A stretch of 64,000 nt of DNA from an uncultured Bacteroides sp. (GCA_902168085.1 CABHOP010000022.1:79739-143738), one strand, 5' to 3'. Shown: positions 17,602-27,763, counted from the first letter of the stretch. Notes: generated from the letters alone by a model not told the origin. Made by a program: numbers and translations.

Positions 17602-18445
17602 AAAAGAAAAGGTAGATAAATGCAAATGGTGCAGACCCGATAAGCGAATCGAAACGATCGAGAAAGCCACCATGCCCCGGTAGCAGATTACCGGCATCTT
17701 TTACATGGACACTTCTTTTCAACATTGATTTGGCAAAATCGCCAAAAGTACCAGACAGGTTGATGATAAAGGCCAGCAATAACCACTGCCCCATCTCAAG
17801 CCTGCCGAACACGGCCGCATTTAGCACTGCTGCTGAGAGTGCAGCGACCAGGCCGCCTACACTTCCTTCAATTGTTTTTCGGGGAGAGATACGTTTAAAT
17901 AAACTGTTCTTCCCCATAGCCATGCCTACCAGGTAAGCGCCGGTATCTCCAAACCATAAAATCACGAAATAGCCAAGGTTCAATAATGGGTTATATTCCA
18001 TCGTTTCAGCAGGCAAAAAGCTAATATACAGGAATGTCGCCAGCGGCATACTTATCCATACAATACCTAACAAAGTGAGTGCTGCATTTTGTATAGACGT
18101 TGATTTTTTCCTGAATAATTCGAAAAAAAGAAACGAAGTAAGTAACGGCAGAATAAGCGACAATATCTTCGGAGCATTCAGTTTAGTGATGACAGCCCAC
18201 GATATCAGAATAATCAACAATCCAACTGCTTGCCCTACAGTTTTCTGTGGAGTGTATCCGGAACGTTGTATCAGTTGATAGTATTCTCTGGTGGTTTGGT
18301 AATTAATAATCAATACTAAAAGTAACAGCCCGTAGGGCCCGCTGAGCAATGCAATGCTAATGGCTATTACAAGCAGGATGCCGGTTATTGCCCGCTGTGA
18401 TACTGAAGTGTATATTGATTGTTTTTGCCCCGAGTTTTCTCCCAT
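17594..18445 (-). CDS. cdsA: Phosphatidate cytidylyltransferase
   Basis: 283 residues, about eight membrane segments. The C-terminal signature S-x3-KR-x3-KD-x4-LPGHGG-x2-DR is present (SMLKRSVHVKD ... LPGHGGFLDR), and WFGDTGAYLVG near residue 165 is also typical. It makes CDP-diacylglycerol from CTP and phosphatidate in the inner membrane. Organised as first gene of a two-gene lipid operon. It may be a second copy beside a housekeeping cdsA elsewhere, given its place in a stress block, but that cannot be checked here. Confidence 0.92.
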   Translation of the reverse strand: MGENSGQKQSIYTSVSQRAITGILLVIAISIALLSGPYGLLLLVLIINYQTTREYYQLIQRSGYTPQKTVGQAVGLLIILISWAVITKLNAPKILSLILPLLTSFLFFELFRKKSTSIQNAALTLLGIVWISMPLATFLYISFLPAETMEYNPLLNLGYFVILWFGDTGAYLVGMAMGKNSLFKRISPRKTIEGSVGGLVAALSAAVLNAAVFGRLEMGQWLLLAFIINLSGTFGDFAKSMLKRSVHVKDAGNLLPGHGGFLDRFDSLIGSAPFAFIYLFFYA

Positions 18446-18485
18446 AACAGATAATATATTGCATGATCATATACCCCGCTGTTAG

Positions 18486-19256
18486 TTAATAGGCAGTCCA
18501 TCCGCCATCTGCAGTAATCGTTGTACCATTCACAAAACCTGCATCATCTGAAGCAAGAAACAATGCTACTTGCGCTACTTCCATGGGATCACTATTGCGC
18601 GGATTAAGAGCCATACCGGGCATTATCCGTTCATTCACAAGTTGCAGTGCCGGTAGGTGAGGAAAATCCACGGTGCTGCGGATGCTTGTATCCATAGCGC
18701 CGGGGGCTATGGCATTGCAACGAATACCCAACTTTGCATACATATAGCCCGTATTTTTGGTAAGCCCTATCAATGCATGCTTGCTAGCCGTATAAGCCGC
18801 ACCGGCCCTGGCACCATAAAGGCCGCCAATTGATGCTATATTGATAATAACGCCTGCCTGTTTAGGAACCATTACCTTCAATACACTTCTCATAGCTTTG
18901 AATGGGCCCTCCAGGTTTATCTTCATTACCCGTTCCCAAATAGCATCGGTCACATCTGCCACAGGGCTAAAATCATCCATTACCCCTGCATTATTTACCA
19001 ATATATCTACAGTGCCGAAATTGTTTACAGCCGCCTGCACCATTGCATCTATATCCGTGGCATTTGCCATATCGGCATAGATGGTTTTAACAGTGCCGCC
19101 CGCCGCTGTTATTTCTTTTGCTACTTCAGATAGTTTCTCTGAGTTCACATCTGCCGCTAATACCTTAGCGCCGTTTGCTGCAAAAAGCATTGCAATAGCT
19201 TTACCCAGTCCGGAACCCGCTCCCGTTATAATTGCTACTTTATCCTCTAATTTCAT
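18486..19256 (-). CDS. Short-chain dehydrogenase/reductase
   Basis: About 256 residues from the ATG at 19256 (MKLEDKVAIITG); the frame extends to 19289 with possible alternative starts. Classical SDR marks are all present: TGAGSGLG cofactor loop near residue 10-17, NNAG near 88, catalytic Ser in NIASIGG near 140, and YTASK near 153-157, then the PGAMDT segment. An Asp after the second strand (AADVN) points to NAD rather than NADP. Substrate unknown; such enzymes oxidise or reduce alcohols and 3-oxoacyl groups. Confidence 0.88.
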   Translation of the reverse strand: MKLEDKVAIITGAGSGLGKAIAMLFAANGAKVLAADVNSEKLSEVAKEITAAGGTVKTIYADMANATDIDAMVQAAVNNFGTVDILVNNAGVMDDFSPVADVTDAIWERVMKINLEGPFKAMRSVLKVMVPKQAGVIINIASIGGLYGARAGAAYTASKHALIGLTKNTGYMYAKLGIRCNAIAPGAMDTSIRSTVDFPHLPALQLVNERIMPGMALNPRNSDPMEVAQVALFLASDDAGFVNGTTITADGGWTAY

Positions 19257-19317
19257 AGTGTTATATATTTTCATTTTATCTTTCTTCAAAATGTACTATC
19301 GCTGCCATTGCCTTAAC

Positions 19318-19800
19318 TTATAAAACAAAGTAAATATTGGTTTTCCAGTTGGTGGGGTCTTTCTCTATTTCCGGGTCAGAGAGATATTCTTCTATCATCC
19401 ATCTTTGTTGCAGCTTATGTTCTGCCATGTATTTACCTAAAATGGCATAAGTGTCAGACATGCTATCATAAGAACCATAGTGCGTAATAGTTACTGCTTT
19501 TGATGCAGGTATATACACATATTCAAAGCCAACAATACAGGGAGCATGTTCCGGCACAGGCACGGCAGCGGCCAATTGCGTTTTTTTCCCGGCTTCATCA
19601 ATACTGTAGTAAATGGCAACCGGAGGTTCTGTTATTTGCAGGTCATGCTGGTTGATTGCACTGTATATAGCACCATAGCTCTCTTTAAAAAAATCAGAAA
19701 GCTTATCAAATGATATTGTGCCACGCCTGGCGACATATGTTTTGGCTGGCCAGGCTATCTCTTTTGCTTCGTGAGATGTTGAGGGGGTTACCGTTTGCAT
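19318..19800 (-). CDS. GyrI-like/AraC effector-binding domain protein
   Basis: 160 residues of a stand-alone small-molecule-binding fold: two SHS2 modules with the GFEYVYIPASKAVTITHYGSY-like centre typical of the GyrI/BmrR effector-binding family, and a conserved Glu in the C-terminal WMIEEYL region. No DNA-binding domain is fused. It probably binds or hydrolyses hydrophobic or cationic compounds, but no ligand is evident. It precedes the SDR gene with 62 bases between them. Confidence 0.72.
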   Translation of the reverse strand: MQTVTPSTSHEAKEIAWPAKTYVARRGTISFDKLSDFFKESYGAIYSAINQHDLQITEPPVAIYYSIDEAGKKTQLAAAVPVPEHAPCIVGFEYVYIPASKAVTITHYGSYDSMSDTYAILGKYMAEHKLQQRWMIEEYLSDPEIEKDPTNWKTNIYFVL

Positions 19801-19924
19801 ATTATTGTTTTTGTGTTTAAAATTACCCGCTCGATATGCGGGAGCTACTGATATTGATTAGATGTGCATATGACATTTATCACTTGCGTATATCATTCAG
19901 CCAAACTCCAAAACGTTCCCAATA

Positions 19925-20131
19925 TCATAGCACCAACATCCAGAGAGATACTTTGGGTACGGGTGTTTCTGCCGGCGCTTGCCGTTCCGGTTTTTCCGGA
20001 GGAATTATTTCCGGTTTGTCAGGCGGCAAAGGCGGTGCATCGGGCGTCTGCTTTCCCGGTATTTCTGCCGGCCGTTCCGGGATGGGATGTTCAAGAGGTT
20101 TTTTCTCTCCCTGATATTTATTGTGATTCAT
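19925..20131 (-). CDS. Short proline-rich hypothetical protein
   Basis: About 68 residues from the ATG at 20131 (MNHNKYQGEKKPLEHP); a longer frame reaches 20155. A third of the protein is proline, with repeats of PE/PP/EKP, so it is likely disordered. The final WMLVL is hydrophobic. Proline-rich short proteins of this kind occur in Bacteroidota near stress genes, but I cannot name a family. Real coding is supported only by open frame and bias. Confidence 0.4.
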   Translation of the reverse strand: MNHNKYQGEKKPLEHPIPERPAEIPGKQTPDAPPLPPDKPEIIPPEKPERQAPAETPVPKVSLWMLVL

Positions 20132-20193
20132 AACATAAAATTTAATCGATTGCATACTTTGCTATCGCCGGGTTTAATATCTATCGCATAAAA

Positions 20194-21330
20194 TTAATAC
20201 CTTGTTATAAGCACCATGCGCTGATAAGAGCTTAGCTTACCATTTTCTACAATAATGACTTCTCCATTTTTATTGAGAACCATCTGCATTAAGTCATCTG
20301 TTGCATCAGGTAATATACGGTGGGGTGTTGCAGGCGGTATCAAATGAAGATGAACATCATCGTCGTGATTTAAAAAACCCGGATGCACGTAGTCTTTTTC
20401 GATAAACAGTTGATAGGCGCGTCCTTCCATAGCCGCTTTCCAGGCGATGTCCAATCCGGTTATCAGCCTACCCTTTCCAAATTCTTCCAATTCAGCGATG
20501 GTTTTATCTTTCTGCCGGTCTTTAAATTCCTTCACAGCATTCCATGCCGCCAGAGCTAGTTCATGTATTGGCATATGCGTATAGTTTCCTTTCACAGCTC
20601 CTATAATACTGCTACTGTGCCGGGTATGTTTTTTGAAGCTTGAAACATCACTTTCAACACCACAGACTACAACCTTTGTTTCGGGGGGCAGGTAATCGCT
20701 AAGCGTCTTATCCACTTCTTTTAGAAACTGCACATAGCGTATTTGCTCCATGCGAGACTTATCCTGTTCAAACTCCTTAACAAAAGCTTCCCCAACATAG
20801 GAAGACCCTCTTGATGGCCTATTGTATTCATAATCATCTGCATGCCTAAATGGAAATTTGTCGTCATGCACTTCTGTTAGTGCTGCAAGTTTCCCATTAA
20901 AAAGCCTAACCTCCTTTTCCGTCAAATGCAAAACCACGTATGGCGACGAGTAATACTGCTGATAGAGTATATCCCGGATTTCAAATGTGTTGGAAATCGT
21001 AACATTTTCTCTAACCGGAAAGAAAAACAAAACCGCTTTTTTGACCTGCCGGGACACAAAAAGCCCTATGCCTTTGGCGTGAATACCGGTATTTACAGAC
21101 TCGATTAATTCTTCCAGAGACAGCAGCAATGTATTGGCTATCTGCTCACCATAATTTTTCATTACATATTCCCTGACAGCTACTAACATTTTTTGAAGCA
21201 CTATGCGATGCTCCTTTCCCGTAGGGGTATGTTCAGATAAAGGCACAGTAATAGAAATGCATACTTCGTCGCTCGTATTTTGTATTAAGAAAAACTCTTC
21301 AACAGAGAGATGTTCATCTATTTTAGGCAT
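20194..21330 (-). CDS. baeRF3-type (bacterial eRF1-like) protein
   Basis: 378 residues matching the bacterial archaeo-eukaryotic release-factor-like family 3: an N-terminal NSIAD-like module with many charged residues (IRDILYQQYYSSPYVVLHLTEKE region), a middle TKVVVCGVESD segment near residue 220, and a C-terminal ribosomal L7Ae-like alpha/beta domain ending in LMQMVLNKNGEVIIVENG. These proteins have been proposed to act in ribosome rescue or stress hibernation; direct evidence is thin. It belongs to a block with Hsp20 and PEP synthase, a common stress or dormancy grouping. Confidence 0.72.
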   Translation of the reverse strand: MPKIDEHLSVEEFFLIQNTSDEVCISITVPLSEHTPTGKEHRIVLQKMLVAVREYVMKNYGEQIANTLLLSLEELIESVNTGIHAKGIGLFVSRQVKKAVLFFFPVRENVTISNTFEIRDILYQQYYSSPYVVLHLTEKEVRLFNGKLAALTEVHDDKFPFRHADDYEYNRPSRGSSYVGEAFVKEFEQDKSRMEQIRYVQFLKEVDKTLSDYLPPETKVVVCGVESDVSSFKKHTRHSSSIIGAVKGNYTHMPIHELALAAWNAVKEFKDRQKDKTIAELEEFGKGRLITGLDIAWKAAMEGRAYQLFIEKDYVHPGFLNHDDDVHLHLIPPATPHRILPDATDDLMQMVLNKNGEVIIVENGKLSSYQRMVLITRY

Positions 21331-21662
21331 AAGAGATAATTTATAAAGTACATTGGTTGAAAATTGTGCATGAGGTTAACATAGGGCCTGCTATATGCAG
21401 CTGTTCATTTATCCTTATTATATGCCGATTAGCAGGTCGTCCTCAACTTCTGCAACATCTGGCGTAGACTTTTCATCACTTTGTTTTTTTAGGGTGAATA
21501 ATTTACTTATGTAAACCTAAGCGAGCATAACACCAGCAACTATGACGCGGATCAGAGTGATGACTGATACTAAATGGATAAACATCTGATGCACCTCATC
21601 AATATGCGATGGTTCGGATAATAAGTTTGCTTTTCTGCAATGCACCTAAAAGCAATTAAAAA
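21331..21662. other. Intergenic stretch, nothing assigned
   Basis: 332 bases between divergent genes. A TAAGTTTG (-7-like) sequence at 21622-21629 precedes the bactofilin-like gene. No further repeats, RNA genes or frames that I can support. Confidence 0.4.
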
Positions 21663-22842
21663 ATGAGAATACTCCTTTACTTCCTGATTTTACTAACACC
21701 TGTAACAGGTTATGCACAAAAAACGGAAAACGGCAATGAAATAGAGATCACCCAACCCGTTAATGAAGACTTGTATATCACAGGTGGCACTATTACTGTG
21801 AGTGCACCTGTATATGGAGATATTGTTATAGGTGCAGGCACCATTGTTATTAATGACACTGTTAGCGGAGATGTGATTGTTGGTGGTGGCAAAATAACCC
21901 TTAATGGATATATAGGTGATGATTTGCGCGCTATAGCAGGGGAAGCATATTTAAACGGAACTGTACAGGGCGATGTAGTTTTAACTGCCGGAACATTTAC
22001 AACAACCAAAAAATCGCTTATCTACGGTAATATGCTGGTTGGCGCGGGAACGGCTACTATAAACGGTGCTATAGACGGCCACTTGAAATGCAGAGGTAGC
22101 GAAATTAAACTTAATGGGGAAGTAAGCAAAGATGCTGATTGCAGGGGTGAGTCATTATCAATTAATGGCGTGGTAAGGGGTAAATCAATACTTGCCGGCA
22201 GCCAGATACATGTTGGAGAGCAAGCTGAATTTTATCAAGATGTATCCTTCTGGCAAAGGAACCCGTCTTTGGATTTTAACCGGGGCAATGAAGCATGGCG
22301 AGGCTATTTATGATCGCACCCTTCAAATTAATGATAGAAAATGGCAATACCTGGGATTTGCCTCGATATTGTTTCTGATCTGGTATTTATCTGCTGCTTT
22401 TATCACGATATTAATCATTCAATATCTTTTTGGAAAAACTATGAGCCGTGCTGCTGATGAAGCTTTTCTGCATACAATGCGATCAATGTCATATGGTTTT
22501 TTGTTCTTGATAGGAATACCGGTTGCTGCTTTTGTACTGACGATTACCGTAATTGGCATTCCAGTGGGTATCCTGTTAGTGTTGGGTTATTTTGCTATCC
22601 TGGTGTTGGCTAATGTTATTACCTCCGTTGTTGTGGCAAACTGGATCAATCGCAGAGGCAACTTTAACTGGGGCACCGGAATGCTCGCCTTAATAGGATT
22701 ATTCGCATTTATCCTGATTAAATTTATTAGCCTGATACCGGTTTTTGGTTGGTTTATCTTGCTGGTCATTTGTGCGCTGGCATTTGGCGGTATCCTGACA
22801 GACATTTATCAAAGGCGAAAAGTGAGGAGTGCCATTGTGTAG
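21663..22842 (+). CDS. Bactofilin-like polymer-forming protein with C-terminal membrane domain, frameshifted
   Basis: Residues 1-17 are a signal peptide (MRILLYFLILLTPVTGYA). Residues about 20-195 are a repetitive beta-helix of short G-D/N-V strands as in polymer-forming cytoskeletal (bactofilin) proteins. The frame stops at 22313, but the plus-one frame from about 22280 to 22842 carries four membrane segments (LGFASILFLIWYLSAAF and on) that follow directly in homologous proteins. Removing one G from the GGGG run at 22282-22285 joins them as LDFNRAMKHGEAIYD, a natural sequence. Whether this is mutation, a sequencing error or a recoding event is open. Role: probably a membrane-anchored surface scaffold. 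Confidence 0.75.
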
Positions 22843-22858
22843 AACAAAGTGCAACACA

Positions 22859-24349
22859 CTACATTGCCGCAATGGGACTATTCGGCAGATGAACGTAGAA
22901 GGTAGTACCATCTTGCGGGTTGCTGCTGAAGTGAATGGTACCATTCAGAAGCTCTATATAACGCTGCACAATATTGAGCCCTAGCCCGGTACCTTTTACA
23001 CTACCAACATTAGACGCCCGAAAGTACTTACTAAAAAGAGAGTGCTGTTCTGCTTCCGGTATACCGACCCCTTGGTCAGCAACGGATATATATATATTCT
23101 GATCGTCAACACGAATCTGAACTCTAATATCCTCATCCGAATATTTAATTGCATTACTCAATAAGTTGAGCATTACATTATGAATCATTTTTTCGTCACT
23201 ATAAATGCTATGGAAGCCGATATAATCATACAATATACTCTGAGCTGGTTTTAGCATTGGTTGTAACTCCTCAATTGTTTCTTCCAGGCACGTATCGAGC
23301 CTAAAGACTGCTTTCTCAATTTGAATATTACCTTGCTCAAGCTTATCAAGGGAAAGAAAATCGTTGAGTATATTGATCATATGCTTGATAGAGCCCTTTA
23401 TACGTACCACATGCTTTTCCACCTTAACGGTATCGTTCATTGCCAGATATTGCTCCATAAGCCCCAGGGATGATAGCATGGTACTGAGCGGGGTACGGAA
23501 TTCATGAGAAGCAATAGAAACGAAACGCGACTTTTGGATATTCTGTTCTTTTTCACGTTCTAAAACAGCAGATAGTTCTGCAGTGCGTTCTACAACCTTT
23601 CCTTCAAGCTCCTGATATACGAGCACCTGCTCATTTACATCTATACAAGTACCTGCATAGCCTATACATGTTTGGTCTGAATTATATAGAGGTATTCCTG
23701 CGTGAGACACCCACCGGTAAGCACCATCACAATGCAACAAACGATATTCAGTCCGAAATTCGACTCTGCGATTAAAAGCATCATCATAATGCAATAGCAC
23801 CCTATTTCGGTCTTCTTCAAATACGCTGTCAAGCCAGCCCAACCCTAATTCCTGTTGTAAACTCCGCCCGCAGAATTTAAGCCATGTGTTATTAACATAA
23901 TTAAGCCCCTTGTTAATACTGCTGCTCCATATCATCACAGGCGCATTATTTGCAATATTGTGAAACCATTTTTCGCTGGCTTCAACAATTTCGTGTGCTT
24001 TTTTATTATCGGTGATATCTGTATAAAAGATTGAAATACCGGAACCATGAGGATATGCGCGCACTTCGAGCCAAGTTTTTGAAGCTGCATGAAATGCCTC
24101 AAAAGAAACCTGCCTGCGGCTATTCATTACACCACGGTAATTTTTTTCAAATATTGTTCCGATTGTTTCGGGAAAAACATCCCAAATGCTGTTACCGATA
24201 AGTTCCGCCTCCTCTTTATCCATCAAGAAGAGCGCACGGTCATTCACAAAGCGAAAGCACCATTCCTTATCTAATGATACAAATGCATCCGAAATCTCCT
24301 GCAGTATCATTTCGACAGATAACAATTCCTCTGACTCAGTATATTTCAT
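22859..24349 (-). CDS. PAS-PAS sensor histidine kinase
   Basis: 496 residues: PAS about 15-120 (MILQEISDAFVSLDKEW), second PAS with PAC about 140-255 (HCDGAYRWVSHAGIP), a short coiled coil, HisKA with SHEFRTPLS near 280 (phospho-accepting His), and HATPase with N-box, DQGVGIPEAEQ, and GTGLGLNIV near 465. No transmembrane segments, so cytosolic. It has no adjacent cognate regulator; the nearest receiver proteins are the REC-Crp genes. It is preceded by the divergent hsp20 region carrying an Fnr-type site. Confidence 0.9.
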   Translation of the reverse strand: MKYTESEELLSVEMILQEISDAFVSLDKEWCFRFVNDRALFLMDKEEAELIGNSIWDVFPETIGTIFEKNYRGVMNSRRQVSFEAFHAASKTWLEVRAYPHGSGISIFYTDITDNKKAHEIVEASEKWFHNIANNAPVMIWSSSINKGLNYVNNTWLKFCGRSLQQELGLGWLDSVFEEDRNRVLLHYDDAFNRRVEFRTEYRLLHCDGAYRWVSHAGIPLYNSDQTCIGYAGTCIDVNEQVLVYQELEGKVVERTAELSAVLEREKEQNIQKSRFVSIASHEFRTPLSTMLSSLGLMEQYLAMNDTVKVEKHVVRIKGSIKHMINILNDFLSLDKLEQGNIQIEKAVFRLDTCLEETIEELQPMLKPAQSILYDYIGFHSIYSDEKMIHNVMLNLLSNAIKYSDEDIRVQIRVDDQNIYISVADQGVGIPEAEQHSLFSKYFRASNVGSVKGTGLGLNIVQRYIELLNGTIHFSSNPQDGTTFYVHLPNSPIAAM

Positions 24350-24684
24350 AGCATAGAGTTTAGTGGCTTCGCACTATCGGCACCGTTTCAGGACAACTTA
24401 ACACCATTCGAATATACATGTTTTTCTATATACGTAACATACTAATTATTTATAAATAGTATTGTCAATTAATATACTACGGGGTTATGAAGGGCTTCGG
24501 CTTTAAAACTTTTCAAGCACATAAATAACCTCATACTAATAAGTTTTCTGTGCCTGAAAAAACGATAGCGTAGTGCACTAATCAAAGTCAGAATGCCGGT
24601 TGATCTAAATCATACAGATGCCCCTGAGTTGTAGATAGTTTTGTTTTATTCAAAAATATTTTTCTAACAAAAAATACATTTTTT
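24350..24684. other. Divergent control region between PAS kinase and hsp20
   Basis: 335 bases without a gene. Only an Fnr-type palindrome at 24600-24613 stands out, 72 bases before hsp20. The stretch is AT rich around 24425-24475. Confidence 0.5.
24600..24613. promoter_or_regulatory. Fnr/Crp-type operator upstream of hsp20
   Basis: TTGATCTAAATCAT: a near-perfect TTGAT-N4-ATCAA box. It resembles the sites at 36985, 37006, 37275, 38689 and 52598, and lies 72 bases before the hsp20 ATG, a position fitting activation by a Crp-family protein such as the two REC-Crp fusions nearby. Confidence 0.6.
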
Positions 24685-25137
24685 ATGTCTTCAAAATCAT
24701 TAGCAACTCAGCGTTTGTTTCCAACACGTTTTGGCGATTTCTTCAAGCCATGGGAAGAATGGTTCAATAACGGACGTTCTCTTTTCGATGGCGAATGGCC
24801 TTCAATGAATATGCCGGCTGTGAATATTTCTGAAAATAAAGACAGCTACCATCTTTCCCTTGCTGCGCAGGGATTAAAAAAAGACGACTTCAATGTAGAT
24901 TTGGATGGTGATGTACTGACAATTAGCGCACAGAAAGAAGAAAACAAAGAAGAAAAAGACGAGAAGTACACGAAAAAAGAATACAACTACTCTTCTTTCT
25001 CCAGATCTTTTACTTTGCCCGCAGAGGTAATGAAAGATAAAATAGATGCCAGTTATAAGGACGGGGTACTGAAACTGAAGCTTCCTAAAACAGAAGCGGC
25101 CCAAAAAAATTCAACAAAAAAAATATCAGTAGAATAG
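24685..25137 (+). CDS. Hsp20 small heat-shock protein
   Basis: 150 residues with an alpha-crystallin domain at about 45-135: MPAVNISENKDSYHLSLAAQ entry strand, DGDVLTISAQKEE and the closing YKDGVLKLKLPK (G-V-L motif). The N-terminal arm has WEEWFNNGRSLFDG and the tail ends KKISVE. It holds unfolding proteins in a refoldable state in the cytosol. Followed by two stem-loops and then PEP synthase. The Fnr-type box upstream suggests oxygen or redox control rather than only heat. Confidence 0.95.
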   Translation: MSSKSLATQRLFPTRFGDFFKPWEEWFNNGRSLFDGEWPSMNMPAVNISENKDSYHLSLAAQGLKKDDFNVDLDGDVLTISAQKEENKEEKDEKYTKKEYNYSSFSRSFTLPAEVMKDKIDASYKDGVLKLKLPKTEAAQKNSTKKISVE

Positions 25138-25147
25138 ATTGTTGGAT

Positions 25148-25249
25148 ACGAAGAGCTGCTAATTGTGGTAGCTTCTTCGTAATGTAGCCCCCAAAAAACC
25201 GGGCCCTGATTTAAATAAATGCCAGACTAAAAAAACCAATCAGGCCGGT
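25148..25249 (+). terminator. Two stem-loops after hsp20
   Basis: ACGAAGAGCT (25148) pairs with AGCTTCTTCGT (25170) with one bulged base; a second imperfect repeat pairs 25198-25211 with 25238-25249. Neither is followed by a proper T-run, so they may be stabilising elements or weak terminators rather than intrinsic terminators. Confidence 0.35.
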
Positions 25250-25345
25250 ACAAAGTTTGAAGTGATGTTGCGTAGTGCTGAGTAATATCCGCTTACCGCA
25301 AAACAATGTTTGAGTACTCTATAGGTACGTTAAAATCTCTTTCTC

Positions 25346-27763
25346 ATGTCAAAGTACATACTTTCTTTTAAGGATATCTCGATTAATAATTTAGCCGAAG
25401 TTGGAGGCAAGAATGCATCTCTTGGGGAAATGACCAGAAAGCTGGCTGCTGCCGGCATAAGCATTCCCAATGGATTTGCAATCACAGCTGTGGTTTATAA
25501 ACAATTTCTGGTAGAAAATAAGTTAGAGATTCGCCTAAAAGAAGCGCTGGCTGCACTTGACAAAACCAATCTCAGCAATCTGGCTGAAATAGGGCTTACC
25601 TGCAGGCAATTGATAAAAAATGCGACTTTCCCGGGTTATCTTCAAAAAGAAATAGAAGACGCTTACCGCAGCCTGGGCAACCAAAATGTTGCAGTAAGAA
25701 GCAGCGCCACTGCGGAAGACCTACCGAGCGCAAGCTTTGCGGGGCAACACGATTCTTTTCTAAACATCAGCGGAGAACAACAGTTGCTGGAGGCCGTTCA
25801 GCAATGTTATGTTTCCTTGTTTAATGATAGGGCTATCAAATACCGGGAAGATAACGGCTTTGACCATATGAATGTATTCCTTTCTGTAGGTGTGCAATGG
25901 ATGGTACGTGCGGATAAAGGAGCTGCAGGTGTAGCATTTACCATAGACCCTGAGTATGGCAATAAAAACCTGATATATATAACAGGTGCCTGGGGGCTTG
26001 GGGAAGCTGTAGTTCAAGGAGCTGTTACCCCGGATGAGTACTATATATTCAAACCGGCCTTGAGTGCCGGAAAGAAAAGTTTGATATATCGCCATGCCGG
26101 AGACAAAAAAGACATGATGATTTTTAATGCGGCCGGAACATTACCACCAGTAGTCCTTGTATCTACTCCGCAGGCGCTCAGGAAGCGTTATGTTCTTGAC
26201 GAGGATGAAGTAACCAAACTTGCGGAATGGTGTAACAAAATTGAGCAGCACTACCAGATGCCCATGGACATTGAATGGGCGAAGGATGGAATAACAGGTG
26301 ATATATATATCCTCCAGGCAAGGCCAGAGACTGTTCAGAGCAAAGAACCATCGCTCAGGATGAAACAATATATCATAAATGCCCACCCCACCTCAATTTG
26401 CTCAGGCAAAGCAGTTGGAAGGTCTATTGTAAGTGGTAGAGTCTGTATCGTTCAATCGCTTGCAGATGCGCCCAAAGTTCAGCCCGGCGATATTATTGTA
26501 GCAGATATTACTAGTCCTGACTGGAACGCATTATTAAAAAAAGCAGTAAGCATCGTTACCAATAAAGGGGGCCGTACAAGTCACGCCTCTATTGTAGCTC
26601 GTGAACTTGGCATACCTGCTGTTGTCGGTACAATAGATGCTACTGCAAAGTTGCACGATGGCCAGCAAATTACCGTTTCCTGTGCTGAAGGAGATACCGG
26701 ATATGTTTATGATGGCCGGATTAGCTGGGAAACACGCGAAACGGCGACAAAAGACCTGATCAGAACCAAGACAAAGCATATGATGATACTTTCTGACCCT
26801 GATAAAGCGATCAGCCTATCCGTTTATCCCAGCGATGGTGTGGGTTTGCTAAGAATAGAATTCATTATCAGCAACCATGTGCAAGTTCATCCTATGGCAA
26901 TCGTCCACTTCGATAATATGGCAGAAACACCGGATAAGAAAACCATTGCCACCCTTTGCAGCGACTATAAAAACAAGAGCGAGTACTTCATATCTAAGCT
27001 TTCCGAAGGCATTGCGATGGTTGCAGCAGCATTTTATCCCAGAGAAGTAATTGTCAGGACTAGTGATTTTAAAACAAACGAATACGCGCAATTGCTTGGT
27101 GGTAAATATTTTGAACCACAGGAGGAAAACCCCATGCTGGGATTTAGAGGAGCCAGCCGTTATTATAATCCCCGTTACAAAGAGGGATTTGGACTAGAAT
27201 GTGCCGCTATAAAAGAAGTGCGCGATACAATGGGGCTGACCAATGTTAAAATAATGATTCCTTTTTGCCGGACGGTAGAAGAGGGAGAGCGAGTATTGAG
27301 CGTACTTCAGGAATATGGCCTTGAACGGGGGAAAAATGGGCTTGAAGTATATATCATGGCTGAGATTCCGAGTAATGTTATCCTTGCAGACAAGTTTGCC
27401 AAGTTATTTGACGGTTTCTCAATTGGCTCCAATGATTTGACACAACTAACCTTAGGCCTTGACAGAGATTCGGCTATTGTGAGTGATCTTTTTGATGAAA
27501 ACAATGATGCAGTGAAAACCCTGCTGTCCCAGGTTATTGATGCAGCTAAAAGAAATGGCAGAAAAATAGGACTTTGCGGACAAGCCCCGAGCGATTTCCC
27601 TGATTTTTCCCGCTTTCTGGTTCAGCAAGGCATTGACTCCATTTCTTTTAACCCGGATGCATTGATCAGCGGAATTGAAAACATACTAACTACCGAACAA
27701 AGCGCCAGTAAACCGGCAAAAGCATATCCGATACTTTTCCCGGAGGCAGCACCCAATAAATAA
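25346..27763 (+). CDS. ppsA: Phosphoenolpyruvate synthase
   Basis: 805 residues: N-terminal PPDK/ATP-grasp domain (VGGKNASLGEM near 19, RSSATAEDLPSASFAGQ near 118, MDIEWAKDG near 310), the swivelling phospho-histidine domain with GGRTSHASIVARELG (His near 413), and a C-terminal PEP-binding TIM barrel with GSNDLTQLTLGLDRDS near 695 and the catalytic CGQAPSD near 750. It converts pyruvate and ATP to PEP, AMP and phosphate, allowing gluconeogenic flow. Full length for the family. Its place between Hsp20 and an alcohol dehydrogenase relic is a common low-oxygen stress grouping. Confidence 0.95.
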   Translation: MSKYILSFKDISINNLAEVGGKNASLGEMTRKLAAAGISIPNGFAITAVVYKQFLVENKLEIRLKEALAALDKTNLSNLAEIGLTCRQLIKNATFPGYLQKEIEDAYRSLGNQNVAVRSSATAEDLPSASFAGQHDSFLNISGEQQLLEAVQQCYVSLFNDRAIKYREDNGFDHMNVFLSVGVQWMVRADKGAAGVAFTIDPEYGNKNLIYITGAWGLGEAVVQGAVTPDEYYIFKPALSAGKKSLIYRHAGDKKDMMIFNAAGTLPPVVLVSTPQALRKRYVLDEDEVTKLAEWCNKIEQHYQMPMDIEWAKDGITGDIYILQARPETVQSKEPSLRMKQYIINAHPTSICSGKAVGRSIVSGRVCIVQSLADAPKVQPGDIIVADITSPDWNALLKKAVSIVTNKGGRTSHASIVARELGIPAVVGTIDATAKLHDGQQITVSCAEGDTGYVYDGRISWETRETATKDLIRTKTKHMMILSDPDKAISLSVYPSDGVGLLRIEFIISNHVQVHPMAIVHFDNMAETPDKKTIATLCSDYKNKSEYFISKLSEGIAMVAAAFYPREVIVRTSDFKTNEYAQLLGGKYFEPQEENPMLGFRGASRYYNPRYKEGFGLECAAIKEVRDTMGLTNVKIMIPFCRTVEEGERVLSVLQEYGLERGKNGLEVYIMAEIPSNVILADKFAKLFDGFSIGSNDLTQLTLGLDRDSAIVSDLFDENNDAVKTLLSQVIDAAKRNGRKIGLCGQAPSDFPDFSRFLVQQGIDSISFNPDALISGIENILTTEQSASKPAKAYPILFPEAAPNK

